DNA from: Geodermatophilaceae bacterium URHA0031
Lineage (GTDB): Bacteria; Actinomycetota; Actinomycetes; Mycobacteriales; Geodermatophilaceae
Direction: 5' to 3'
Length of the DNA stretch: 64,000 bases
Assembly (NCBI GenBank): GCA_000620205.1
Contig: JHVP01000006.1
Span: forward strand, 62,001-126,000
Shown here: in pieces, positions 36,040-44,203 of the stretch
Numbering within the stretch: the stretch's first letter is position 1
How the letters are laid out: each line of letters begins with the position of its first letter
Position numbers and translations under genes: made by a program
The notes under the pieces: model-generated
What the model was told of the DNA's origin: nothing
The model's input: only the letters and a program-made list of their open reading frames with translations
Database searches by the model: none

Positions 36040-36704
36040 CCGCCGACGCCCTGCCCCGCCGCCGGGTCGTGCTCGCCGAGGACTCGGTGCTGCTGCGCGA
36101 GGGGCTCATCCGGCTGCTCGGCGAGGCCGGTGCCGAGGTGGTGGCCGCCGTCGCCGACGGGCCGAGCCTGGTCCGCGCGGTGGTCGAGCACCGGCCGGAC
36201 GTCGCGGTCGTCGACGTCCGGATGCCCCCCACCCACACCGACGAGGGGCTGCGCGCAGCGGTCGAGGCCCGCCGCGCCGTCCCGGCCACGGCGGTGCTCG
36301 TGCTGTCCCAGTACGTCGAGGTCGCCTACGCCGACGAACTGCTCGCCGACGGCGCCGGCGGCGTGGGCTACCTGCTCAAGGACCGGGTCGCCCAGGTCGA
36401 CCAGTTCCTCACCGCCCTGGACGACGTCGTGGCCGGGGGCACCGTGCTCGACCCGCAGGTGGTCGCCCAGCTGTTCGCCCGCCGCCGCCGCGACGACCCG
36501 GTGCGGTCGCTGTCACCTCGGGAGCGGGAGGTGCTCGAGCTGATCGCCGAGGGCTCCTCCAACACCGCGATCGCCCGCCGGCTCGTGGTCACCCCGGGCG
36601 CGGTGGAGAAGCACACCCAGCACATCTTCGCCAAGCTCGGCCTCTCCCCGGACGAGGACCAGCACCGGCGGGTGCTCGCGACGCTGGCCTACCTCCGCAG
36701 CTGA
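36030..36704 (+). CDS. LuxR/NarL-family response regulator
   Basis: A 224-residue regulator: receiver domain with acidic DS pair (VVLAEDSVLLREGL) and phospho-Asp in VAVVDVRMPP (about residue 62), then an HTH LuxR domain (LSPREREVLELIAEGSSNTA). Two GTG starts are possible: 36030 with GGAGAG five nt upstream (used) and 36036 overlapping the kinase stop as GTGA. It is cognate to the upstream kinase. Confidence 0.92.
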   Translation: MSVTADALPRRRVVLAEDSVLLREGLIRLLGEAGAEVVAAVADGPSLVRAVVEHRPDVAVVDVRMPPTHTDEGLRAAVEARRAVPATAVLVLSQYVEVAYADELLADGAGGVGYLLKDRVAQVDQFLTALDDVVAGGTVLDPQVVAQLFARRRRDDPVRSLSPREREVLELIAEGSSNTAIARRLVVTPGAVEKHTQHIFAKLGLSPDEDQHRRVLATLAYLRS

Positions 36705-37161
36705 CCCACGGGGGTTGCACAGCTCAACCAGCCGGTCCGGGTGACGGTGGCGCGCTCGGCCACTTCGTGCTGGGCTCCACCGGCCACGGGACCGGCGTCG
36801 GGTGCGCGGGACGCCGACGCGACGGCGTCCGCGACCTGCTCGGGCTGCTGGCCGACGGCACGACGGTCACCAGCACGGTCGTCGAGCTCGACGAGCCGCG
36901 GGCGACCAACGGGCCGAGCACCACGACCGCCGGGGCATCCGCCGGGCAGCTCGAGCTCGCGCACCAGGTCACCTGCCGCGACCTGACCACGGCTGAGGAC
37001 GGGGTGATCAGCGGACCGTGACGTCGGGCTGACCGGCGGGCGGGGGTGGGGCCAGCCCGACCCCCACCGGGGTGCCAGCGGCAATGACCCGGGGTCCGGC
37101 GTCGGCCAACGTCGGGACCGAGCCGCCGCAGCCGCGGCGCCCGACCCCCGAGAGGCCCGCC
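36705..37161. other. Region between the two-component genes and the MMPL gene
   Basis: About 450 bp. It contains one coding-like stretch (36767-37021, listed separately) and then about 140 bp with the MMPL leader (GAGAGG six nt before its GTG). Nothing else is recognised. Confidence 0.5.
36767..37021 (+). CDS. Possible small or degraded gene, 84 residues
   Basis: From GTG 36767 a frame with about 95% G/C at third positions encodes a balanced sequence (VLGSTGHGTGVGCAG, then TTVTSTVVELDEPRATNGPS, ending TAEDGVISGP). Codon use is typical of real genes in this window, unlike the shadow frames. I recognise no family and see no Shine-Dalgarno. It could be a gene remnant whose N-terminus was lost by frameshift, or a short secreted or regulatory protein. 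Confidence 0.3.
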   Translation: MLGSTGHGTGVGCAGRRRDGVRDLLGLLADGTTVTSTVVELDEPRATNGPSTTTAGASAGQLELAHQVTCRDLTTAEDGVISGP

Positions 37162-39369
37162 GTGAGCACTCCCGTTCTGACCGCCCTGCCCGAGACACCG
37201 CGCCGGCAGCGGGCCGGGGCGGTGGTCTCCATCGCCCGCTGGAGCGCCACCCACCGCTGGACCGTCGTCGCCCTGTGGCTGGTCGGGGTGGTGCTGGCCG
37301 TCGTCCTCGGCAGCGTCACCGGCACCCGGACGCTGACCGGGGCGCAGAGCGGCAGCGGCGAGTCCGGCCGCGCCGACGTCGTCCTGGACGACGCCGGCTT
37401 CCCCGACCCGCCGGTCGAGCAGGTGCTGGTGCAGACCCGCGACGGGTCACCGATCGGACCGGAGGGCACCTCGGCGGCCAACGCCGTCGCCGCCGCGGTC
37501 CGCAGCCTCGACGAGGTCGCCTCCGTCGGTGACCCGGTGCCCTCGGCGGACGGGACGTCGCTGCTGGTGCCGGTCACCCTGCAGGTGGGCGACCGCACCG
37601 GTGCCGCGGCCGACGACGCCGCGGACGACGCCGTCGGACCGGTGCTCGACGCGGTCGCCGGGGTGCAGGCCGACCACCCGGCGGTGCTGGTCGCCGAGTC
37701 CGGTGGCAGCTCGATCGACTCGGTCGTCGGCGGCCAGCTCGACGAGGACTTCCAGCGGGCCGAGCTGCTCAGCCTGCCGGTGACGCTGGTGGTGCTGCTG
37801 GTCGCCTTCGGCGCGCTGCTGGCCGCCGGCGTGCCCGTCCTGCTGGGGATCACCGCGGTCGGCGGCGCCCTGGGCCTGGTCTCGCTGGTCTCCCAGCTGC
37901 ACCCGGTCGACGAGAGCACCTCCAGCGTCGTCCTGCTGATCGGCATGGCCGTCGGGGTGGACTACGCGCTGTTCTACGTCCGCCGGGCGCGCGAGGAGCG
38001 CCGCCACGGTGCGTCCACCCAGCGGGCGGTCGAACTGGCCGCCGCCACCTCCGGCCGCGCGGTGCTCACCTCCGGCATCGCCGTCGCCGTCGCCATGGCC
38101 GGCATGTACCTGGCCGGCAACGCCGTCTTCACCTCGTTCGCGACCGGCACGATCCTGGTCGTCGCCGTCTCGGTCGTCGGGTCGCTCACCGTCCTGCCGG
38201 CCACGCTGGCCCTGCTCGGCCGGGGGATCGAGCGGCCGCGGCTGCCCCTGCTCGGCCGGCTCGTCGGGCGCACCGACGACAGCCGGGTGTGGGGTGCCGT
38301 CGTCCGCCGGGTCGTCGCCCGTCCCGGCCTGTCGCTGGCCCTGGGCACCGGCGTGCTCCTCGCGGTCGCCGCGCCGGCGGTCGGCATGCACACCGCGATG
38401 CCCGGTCTCGAGTCGCTGAGCCGGGACAGCGAGGTCCTGCGCACCTACGACGCGATCGCCGCGGCCTACCCGCAGGAGGGCACCACGGACCAGGTGGTGC
38501 TGTGGCGCACCGACGGCGAGCCGCTCGACGTCCCCGCCGTCACCGCCGCCGCCACCGAGCTGACCGGGCAGCTGCCCGACCCGGCGGCCGCCGGCGTCGT
38601 CGAGTTCAACCCGGCCGGCACCGTCGCCCGGCTCAGCGTCGCCGGCACCGCCGACGCCGACAGCGCCGACGCCGTCGCGGCACTGGCCCACCTGCGGCAG
38701 GACCTGGTGCCCGGCACGGTCGGGTCGCTGCCCGGCGTCACCGCCGCCGTCACCGGCGACACTGCGGGCAGCCTGGACTTCGGGGACACCATGTCCCAGC
38801 GGCTGCCGGTCGTGATCGGCTTCGTCCTGGCGCTGACCATCATCGTGCTCACGGTCGCGTTCCGGTCCCTGGCCGTGGCGCTGATCGCCGCCGGGCTCAC
38901 CCTGCTGTCGGTGGGCGCCGCCTACGGCGTGCTGGTGATCGTGTTCCAGTCGAGCTGGGCCGAGGGGCTGCTCGGGTTCACCTCGACCGGGGCGATCGTG
39001 TCCTGGCTTCCGCTGTTCCTCTTCGTGGTGCTGTTCGGGCTGTCGATGGACTACCACGTGTTCGTCGTCTCCCGGGTCCGCGAGGCCGCCCGAGCCGGCC
39101 TGCCGATGCCGCTCGCGATCACCCGCGGGGTCACCCGCTCGGCCGGCGTGGTCACCAGCGCCGCGGTGGTGATGGTCGCCGTGTTCAGCATCTTCGCGAC
39201 GCTGTCGCTGGTGCAGTTCAAGCAGCTGGGCGTCGGGTTGGCGGTGGCCGTGCTGATCGACGCCACCCTGGTCCGCGGGGTGCTGCTGCCGGCGACGATG
39301 GCGCTGCTGGGCGAGCGCACCTGGTGGCTGCCGCGCTGGCTGCACCGGCTGCCGGCCGGCAGCCACTGA
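37162..39369 (+). CDS. MMPL-family RND transporter
   Basis: A 735-residue inner-membrane protein with the duplicated MMPL layout. TM1 (WTVVALWLVGVVLAVVLGSV) is followed by a periplasmic loop, five TMs (about 225-365), a second single TM (LSLALGTGVLLAVAAPAVG), another periplasmic loop and five final TMs. The conserved GMAVGVDYALFYVRRAREE and GLSMDYHVFVVSRVREA motifs carry the proton-relay Asp-Tyr pairs. Substrate is unknown; MMPL proteins export lipids or small molecules. GTG 37162 with GAGAGG upstream is preferred over an earlier in-frame start. Confidence 0.9.
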   Translation: MSTPVLTALPETPRRQRAGAVVSIARWSATHRWTVVALWLVGVVLAVVLGSVTGTRTLTGAQSGSGESGRADVVLDDAGFPDPPVEQVLVQTRDGSPIGPEGTSAANAVAAAVRSLDEVASVGDPVPSADGTSLLVPVTLQVGDRTGAAADDAADDAVGPVLDAVAGVQADHPAVLVAESGGSSIDSVVGGQLDEDFQRAELLSLPVTLVVLLVAFGALLAAGVPVLLGITAVGGALGLVSLVSQLHPVDESTSSVVLLIGMAVGVDYALFYVRRAREERRHGASTQRAVELAAATSGRAVLTSGIAVAVAMAGMYLAGNAVFTSFATGTILVVAVSVVGSLTVLPATLALLGRGIERPRLPLLGRLVGRTDDSRVWGAVVRRVVARPGLSLALGTGVLLAVAAPAVGMHTAMPGLESLSRDSEVLRTYDAIAAAYPQEGTTDQVVLWRTDGEPLDVPAVTAAATELTGQLPDPAAAGVVEFNPAGTVARLSVAGTADADSADAVAALAHLRQDLVPGTVGSLPGVTAAVTGDTAGSLDFGDTMSQRLPVVIGFVLALTIIVLTVAFRSLAVALIAAGLTLLSVGAAYGVLVIVFQSSWAEGLLGFTSTGAIVSWLPLFLFVVLFGLSMDYHVFVVSRVREAARAGLPMPLAITRGVTRSAGVVTSAAVVMVAVFSIFATLSLVQFKQLGVGLAVAVLIDATLVRGVLLPATMALLGERTWWLPRWLHRLPAGSH

Positions 39370-39422
39370 GGTCGGCCGGAACTGGTTGGCGGATCGTCGT
39401 ACCGGACCGGTAGACAGCCACC

Positions 39423-40664
39423 GTGACCGATCTCGCCGACCAGCTCCGCCCGATCACCGCCGCGGAGTGGCCGCAGTTCTCCGCCACGATGTCGACCACC
39501 TTCGGGGAGGCGCCCGACGGGCCCTACTCCGAGACGCCGTCGCCGATCGCCGAGCTGGACCGCTCCCTGGCCCTGTTCGACAGCGACCGGGTCGCGGCCA
39601 CCTCCGGCATCTACAGCTTGGACATGGCCGTCCCCGGCGCCACCGTGCCGACCGCCGGGGTCACCTGGATCACCGTCGCACCCACCCACCGCCGGCAGGG
39701 GGTGCTGACGGCGATCATGCGCCGCCAGCTCGCCGAGGTGCAGGCCGCGGAGCGTGAGCCGGTGGCGGCGCTGTGGGCAGCCGAGGCCGGCATCTACGGC
39801 CGGTTCGGCTACGCCCCGGCGAGCTGGCGGGGTGGCTGGACCGGGAACGCCGAGCGGCTGCGGCTGCGGCCGGACGCCGACTGCGGCACCGGACGGGTCT
39901 CGCTGGTCGACATCGGGGAGTTCCGGCCGGCCGCCGCCCGGCTCTACGACCGGCTCCGCCGGCACGTGCCCGGCAACCTCGCCCGCGACGACCGCTGGTG
40001 GGACCGGGTGCTGCTGGACCGGCCGGAGGACCGCCGCGGCGGCACCCCCCGGCAGCACGTGCTGCACACCGAGGCCGACGGCGAGGCCACCGGGTACGCG
40101 ATCTACCGCGTCCGGGGCAGCTGGACCGACGAGGGGGAACCCACCGGCACGCTCACCGTCACCGAGGTCCGCGCCGCCACCCCGGCCGCCTACGCCGCGC
40201 TCTGGCGGTTCCTGCTGGGCATCGACCTGGTGCGCACCGTGGAGGCGCCGTCGCTGTCGGCCGACGACCCGCTGCGGCACCTGCTCGCCGACCCCCGTGC
40301 CTGGCACGCCCGCCCGGTCGACGCGTTGTGGGTGCGGCTGGTGGACGTCGGCCGGGCGCTGTCCGCCCGCCGCTACCCGGCACGGCTCGACCTCGTGTTC
40401 GAGGTGCGCGATCGGTTCTGCGACTGGAACGACGGTCGCTGGCACGTCTGGGGCCACCCGGCAGGGGCGTTCTGCGACCGCACCGACCGGGACCCGGACC
40501 TGGTGCTCGACATCGAGGCGCTCAGCGCGGCCTACCTGGGCGGGGTCTCGCTGGCCTCGCTGCAGGCCGCCGGGCGGGTGACCGAGATCAGCCCGGGCGC
40601 CGTGGTGGCCGCCTCCACCGCGTTCAGCTGGCCGGTCGCCCCGTGGTGCCCGGACCTCTTCTGA
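39423..40664 (+). CDS. Eis-like GNAT N-acetyltransferase
   Basis: A 413-residue protein with the Eis architecture. An N-terminal GNAT domain holds the acetyl-CoA loop VAPTHRRQGVLTAIMRR (about 82-98) and YGRFGYAPAS. A second GNAT-like domain and a C-terminal SCP2-like domain (LVLDIEALSAAYLGGVSLASLQ) end in the free carboxylate WCPDLF that acts as a catalytic group in Eis. Eis enzymes multi-acetylate aminoglycosides and lysine residues. It stands 53 bp after the MMPL gene. TAGACA lies six nt before the GTG start, a weak -10 candidate. Confidence 0.88.
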   Translation: MTDLADQLRPITAAEWPQFSATMSTTFGEAPDGPYSETPSPIAELDRSLALFDSDRVAATSGIYSLDMAVPGATVPTAGVTWITVAPTHRRQGVLTAIMRRQLAEVQAAEREPVAALWAAEAGIYGRFGYAPASWRGGWTGNAERLRLRPDADCGTGRVSLVDIGEFRPAAARLYDRLRRHVPGNLARDDRWWDRVLLDRPEDRRGGTPRQHVLHTEADGEATGYAIYRVRGSWTDEGEPTGTLTVTEVRAATPAAYAALWRFLLGIDLVRTVEAPSLSADDPLRHLLADPRAWHARPVDALWVRLVDVGRALSARRYPARLDLVFEVRDRFCDWNDGRWHVWGHPAGAFCDRTDRDPDLVLDIEALSAAYLGGVSLASLQAAGRVTEISPGAVVAASTAFSWPVAPWCPDLF

Positions 40665-40669
40665 AAGGA

Positions 40670-40721
40670 CCTCCCCGCCCCCCACGCCTCGCTCCGCTCG
40701 GCGCGGGCCCCTGCGGGGAGG
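40670..40721. terminator. Bidirectional terminator-like hairpin
   Basis: Nine-base arms cctccccgc (40670-40678) and gcggggagg (40713-40721) face each other between two convergent genes. The loop of 34 nt contains gcctcgctccgctcggcgcggg, which can fold further. Confidence 0.5.
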
Positions 40722-40734
40722 CCGCTCCAGCACG

Positions 40735-41325
40735 TCACGTCGGCTGGGTGCCGTCCCACTCGGAGAGGGGGGCGCAGTGCCAGCGCCAGGTGGTCACCGG
40801 CTCGCGGCCGGGCAGCTCGCCGCGGCCGGTGGCCCACAGCATCGCCGCCCACGGGTCCGGCTCCGGCGGGACCCACGGGAACAGCCGGGTGACCGTCGCG
40901 TCGGCCAGCGTCGCGGTCGGCGCCCAGTCCAGGCCGCGGGCGTCGGCGACGTCCCAGCCGTGCAGCAGCAGCTCGGCGCAGCCCATGCCGGCGAAGCCCG
41001 AGGGGTCGGCCAGCCCCCAGCTGTGCGCGCCGCGCTCGGCCGGGTCCGCGGCGTCGACGACCCGGGCCAGCACCTCGGTGGCCGCGGCGAGCTGCCGGCG
41101 CATCTCCCCCAGCTCCGCGTCGGGCCGGCGGACCAGGTCGAAGGCGCTCACCTCGACCGGCCCGGCGACCAGGTCCTGGGCGTACCAGGTCAGGCACGAG
41201 GTGACGTGGTGGGCGACGCCGGTGACGTCGGTGGCCAGCAGCGGTACCGCCGCCGAGCCGTCCGGCACCCGGGCCAGCAGCTCCTGCACGCTCGCCCCGG
41301 CCGCGCGCAGCTCGTCCCCGGTCAC
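40735..41325 (-). CDS. Maleylpyruvate isomerase / DinB-fold mycothiol-dependent protein
   Basis: A 196-residue protein of the mycothiol-dependent maleylpyruvate-isomerase-like superfamily. The metal-ligand region VTGVAHHVTSCLTWYAQDL (about 33-51) and the second ligand stretch GCAELLLHGWDVADARGL (about 118-135) are both present. Such proteins use mycothiol or a metal; the reaction is unknown. GTG start, 10 bp after the rpiB stop on the same strand. Confidence 0.75.
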   Translation of the reverse strand: MTGDELRAAGASVQELLARVPDGSAAVPLLATDVTGVAHHVTSCLTWYAQDLVAGPVEVSAFDLVRRPDAELGEMRRQLAAATEVLARVVDAADPAERGAHSWGLADPSGFAGMGCAELLLHGWDVADARGLDWAPTATLADATVTRLFPWVPPEPDPWAAMLWATGRGELPGREPVTTWRWHCAPLSEWDGTQPT

Positions 41326-41335
41326 CGCGCCGGCC

Positions 41336-41821
41336 TCACGGGGTGTCGGTGGGCAGCCCGCCGGCCGGACGGTGCCGGTCGCGCTCGTACTCCGACACCA
41401 GCCCGATGCGCCGGACGTGCCGGGCCTCGCCGCTGAACGGCTCTCGCAGGAAGGTGAGCACCAGCTCGGTGGCCTCCTCGACGCTGTGCTGCCGGCCGCC
41501 GACCGACACGACGTTGGCGTCGTTGTGCTGGCGGGCGAGCGTGGCGGTGTCGGTGTTCCACACCAGGGCGGCCCGCACGCCGGGGACCTTGTTCGCGGCG
41601 ATCTGCTCGCCGTTGCCCGAGCCGCCGATGACGACGCCCAGGGTGCCGGGCTCGGTCACCACGCCCTCGCCCACCGCGAAGCAGAACGGCGGGTAGTCGT
41701 CCTCCGCGTCGTAGTCGTACGCACCGCAGTCCACGGGCTCGAAGCCCTCGTCGGCGAGCACCTGCAGGAGGTGGGACTTCAGTTCGAGGCCGGCGTGGTC
41801 GGTGCCGAGGAAGACGCGCAT
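41336..41821 (-). CDS. rpiB: Ribose-5-phosphate isomerase B
   Basis: Interconverts ribulose-5-phosphate and ribose-5-phosphate. The 161-residue product starts MRVFLGTDHAGLELKSHLL. It has the anion-hole/catalytic loop IGGSGNGEQIAANK, whose Glu (NGEQ) is the catalytic base in the actinobacterial type, and HNDANVVSVGGRQ. GAGGA precedes the ATG at 41821. The DUF429 gene is divergent from it. In M. tuberculosis rpiB sits close to Rv2466c and pepN, as here. Confidence 0.94.
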   Translation of the reverse strand: MRVFLGTDHAGLELKSHLLQVLADEGFEPVDCGAYDYDAEDDYPPFCFAVGEGVVTEPGTLGVVIGGSGNGEQIAANKVPGVRAALVWNTDTATLARQHNDANVVSVGGRQHSVEEATELVLTFLREPFSGEARHVRRIGLVSEYERDRHRPAGGLPTDTP

Positions 41822-41873
41822 GGACCGATCCTCGCAGGCCCCCCGGACGCCGGGCGACTGGCAGGCTGCCCCC

Positions 41874-42551
41874 GTGGCGGTGCTCGGGGTGGACGGCTGG
41901 CGGGGTGCCTGGGTGGGCGCGCTGCTGGACGGGCGGACGGTCCGGCTGCTGGCGCTGCGCGACGTCGCGGCGGTGCTCGCGGTCCCCGACGTCCCGGTGG
42001 TCGCGATCGACATGCCGATCGGGCTGTCCGAGGACGGCGTCCGGGCCTGCGACGTCCTGGCTCGGGAACTGCTCCGCCCGACCGGCGCAGCGAGCTCGGT
42101 CTTTCCCTCCCCGGTGCGTGCCGTGCTCGGCGCCCGCGACTACGCGCACGCCCGGGAGCTCAGCCGAGCGGCGACCGGCGGGGCCCGAGCACCGTCTGCG
42201 CAGACCTACATGCTGGTGAAGGCGATCCGCGAGCTCGACGAGGCGCTGGGCACGCCACCCACCGACCGGGTCGTCGAGGTGCACCCCGAGCTGGCGTTCC
42301 GCTGCGGCCTGGGCGGCGTCACCGACCGCAAGGGGACCGCCCGCGGGACCGTCCAGCGGCTCGCCGCGCTGCGCGCGGTGATGGACGTCGAGCAGGCGCT
42401 GGCCGGCGCCCCGGTCGGCGTCCCGGTGGTCGACGCGCTGGACGCCTGCGCCGCCGCCTGGTCGGCGCGGCGGCTGGCCGGGGCCACCGCGCGGTGCGTG
42501 GGCGACGGGACGACGGACTCCCGCGGCCGACCGATGCGGATCTGCTGGTGA
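41874..42551 (+). CDS. DUF429 family protein
   Basis: A 225-residue DUF429 protein, RNase-H-like fold by family. The typical start VLGVDGWRGAWVGALLDG is followed by VVAIDMPIGLSEDGVRACDV, YMLVKAIRELDEAL and EVHPELAFR. The conserved Asp residues suggest nuclease or hydrolase activity, unproven. GTG 41874 gives the normal N-terminus; earlier in-frame codons overlap rpiB on the other strand. The stop overlaps the next gene (GTGA). Confidence 0.8.
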   Translation: MAVLGVDGWRGAWVGALLDGRTVRLLALRDVAAVLAVPDVPVVAIDMPIGLSEDGVRACDVLARELLRPTGAASSVFPSPVRAVLGARDYAHARELSRAATGGARAPSAQTYMLVKAIRELDEALGTPPTDRVVEVHPELAFRCGLGGVTDRKGTARGTVQRLAALRAVMDVEQALAGAPVGVPVVDALDACAAAWSARRLAGATARCVGDGTTDSRGRPMRICW

Positions 42552-43315
42552 CCGCCGGCTGGGTCGAGGTCGGTGACCGGGTGTTCGTCCGCCGTCACCA
42601 GGCGCTGGACCTCAACTGCGGGCTGGTCGTGGGCGAGGACGGCTGCCTGGTCGTCGACACCCGCTCGCACCTGGGCGAGGGCCGCGCGCTCGCCGAGGCG
42701 GTGCGCGCGGTCACGCCGCACCCGTGGACGGTGGTCAACACCCACGCCCACCACGACCACTGCTTCGGCAACGCCGCGTTCCGGCCGGCCGCCATCTGGG
42801 CCCACCGCGACTGCGTGACCGAGCTGCTGAGCACCGCCGAGCAGCAGCGCGCCGCGGTCGTCGCCGCGCTGCGCGCCGAGGGCGACCCGGCCGCCGAGCT
42901 GGTCGCCGCGGCACCGGTGGACCCGCCCGACCACCTCGTGGGCCACGCGGCGGTGCTGGACGTCGGCGGCCGGTCGGTGTCGCTGCGGCACCTCGGCCGC
43001 GGGCACACCGGGGCCGACCTGGTGGTCGCGGTGGACGACGTCGTCTTCGCCGGCGACCTGGTCGAGGAGGGTGCGCCGCCGGCGATGGACGACGCCTTCC
43101 CGCTGGAGTGGCCGGCCACGCTGACCGGGCTGCTGGCGCAGACGCGCGGCCCCGTCGTCCCCGGGCACGGCGCGGTGGTGGACGCGGCGTTCGTCGCCGC
43201 CCAGCGCGACGAGCTGGCCCGGCTGGCCCGCTGGCTGACCGAACCGGGCGCAGCGCCCGCGTTCGACGAGCAGACCCGGTCGGTGGCCCTGGCCCGGGTC
43301 AGGGTCCCACCCTGA
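42548..43315 (+). CDS. Metallo-beta-lactamase fold hydrolase
   Basis: A 255-residue MBL-fold protein. The metal motif HAHHDH is in VVNTHAHHDHCFGN, followed by LGRGHTGADLVV (third His), VFAGDLVEEG (bridging Asp) and VPGHGAVVD (last His). It is glyoxalase-II-like; no substrate can be assigned. GTG start overlaps the DUF429 stop, so the two are co-translated. Confidence 0.87.
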   Translation: MTAGWVEVGDRVFVRRHQALDLNCGLVVGEDGCLVVDTRSHLGEGRALAEAVRAVTPHPWTVVNTHAHHDHCFGNAAFRPAAIWAHRDCVTELLSTAEQQRAAVVAALRAEGDPAAELVAAAPVDPPDHLVGHAAVLDVGGRSVSLRHLGRGHTGADLVVAVDDVVFAGDLVEEGAPPAMDDAFPLEWPATLTGLLAQTRGPVVPGHGAVVDAAFVAAQRDELARLARWLTEPGAAPAFDEQTRSVALARVRVPP

Positions 43316-43338
43316 GCGTGCGAAGGGTGGGGGGACCC
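43302..43338. terminator. Hairpin at the end of the MBL gene
   Basis: gggtcccaccct (43302-43313) pairs with agggtggg...accc (43324-43338, three extra G bulged). It overlaps the MBL stop codon and precedes the convergent SDR stop. Confidence 0.4.
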
Positions 43339-43348
43339 GGGTCCTCCA

Positions 43349-44128
43349 TCAGGTGAGCAGTCGGACGACCGGGAGCGGCAGGGCACGCAGCAGCGCGGAG
43401 ACCGGGCGCCACGGCCACTCGGGCACGTAGGCCCGCACCGGCTCGCGCTCGATCGCGGCGGTGAGCGCGCTGACGCCGGTCGCCAGGTCGACCGTGAACG
43501 GGCCACGGCGGCCGGCGTTGAGGTCGGTGGCGATGAACCCGGGCAGCACGGTGGTGACCGCGATCGGGCTCCCGAGAACGTCGGCGCGGATGCTCTCGGC
43601 CAGCGAGTTCAGCGCGGCCTTGCTCGCCCCGTAGGCCGAGCGGGTGCCCTGCATGCCGCGGACCGAGGCCACCGACGAGATCACCACCAGGTGGCCGGCG
43701 TCCTGGGCGCGGAACAGCTGCATCGCCGCCTCGCAGGTGGCGTGGGTGCCCAGCACGTTGGTGGCCAGCACGGCGCGGTTGCGGGCGGCGTGCCCGGTGC
43801 CGACCGAGGCGCTCTCCCCGATCCCCGCGTTCGCGATGAACCGGTCGACGCCACCGAGCTCGGCGGCCAGCCGCGGGACGACCTCGGCGACCGCATCGTG
43901 GTCGTCGACGTCCAGCTCACCGACCACGACCCGGCTCCCGGGACGGCGCGCGACCAGCTCCTCGCGCAGCTCCTCCAGGCGGTCCAGCCGCCGGGCCACC
44001 AGCACGAGGTCGCGGCCGCGGGCGGCGAACTCGCGGGCCATGCCCGCGCCGAGCCCGGCGCTCGCACCGGTGATGAAGATCCGCTGACGGAGGGGGCGCG
44101 GCACCGCGACAGCATGCCCCAGGGCCAT
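43349..44128 (-). CDS. Short-chain dehydrogenase/reductase
   Basis: A classical SDR of about 259 residues: cofactor loop TGASAGLGAGMA, NAGIGES, catalytic Ser in VVISSVASV and Tyr-Lys in YGASKAAL. RRLDRL after beta-2 suggests NADP preference. The C-terminal PLPVVRLLT segment is hydrophobic. ATG 44128 and an in-frame ATG 44140 both lie inside a palindromic repeat; GTG 44104 is another option, so the exact start is uncertain. The substrate is unknown. Confidence 0.85.
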   Translation of the reverse strand: MALGHAVAVPRPLRQRIFITGASAGLGAGMAREFAARGRDLVLVARRLDRLEELREELVARRPGSRVVVGELDVDDHDAVAEVVPRLAAELGGVDRFIANAGIGESASVGTGHAARNRAVLATNVLGTHATCEAAMQLFRAQDAGHLVVISSVASVRGMQGTRSAYGASKAALNSLAESIRADVLGSPIAVTTVLPGFIATDLNAGRRGPFTVDLATGVSALTAAIEREPVRAYVPEWPWRPVSALLRALPLPVVRLLT

Positions 44129-44145
44129 GTTGGCCAACATGGCCC
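44122..44145. repeat. Palindromic repeat, family A copy 2 (perfect, 24 bp)
   Basis: A perfect 24-bp palindrome with core CCATGTTGGCCAACATGG, flanked by G/C to give GGG...CCC ends. It contains two ATG codons that could start the SDR on the minus strand. Copy 3 lies 29 bp further along. Confidence 0.85.
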
Positions 44146-44174
44146 CGTCAGCCGACGGGTCGCCGCCCGAGGAC

Positions 44175-44196
44175 GGCCATGTTGGCCAACATGGCC
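44175..44196. repeat. Palindromic repeat, family A copy 3 (perfect, 22 bp)
   Basis: A perfect 22-bp palindrome with the same CCATGTTGGCCAACATGG core, 8 bp downstream of the Rv2466c-like stop (minus strand). Placement at a gene end allows a terminator role. Confidence 0.85.
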
Positions 44197-44203
44197 CCAG
44201 GCG

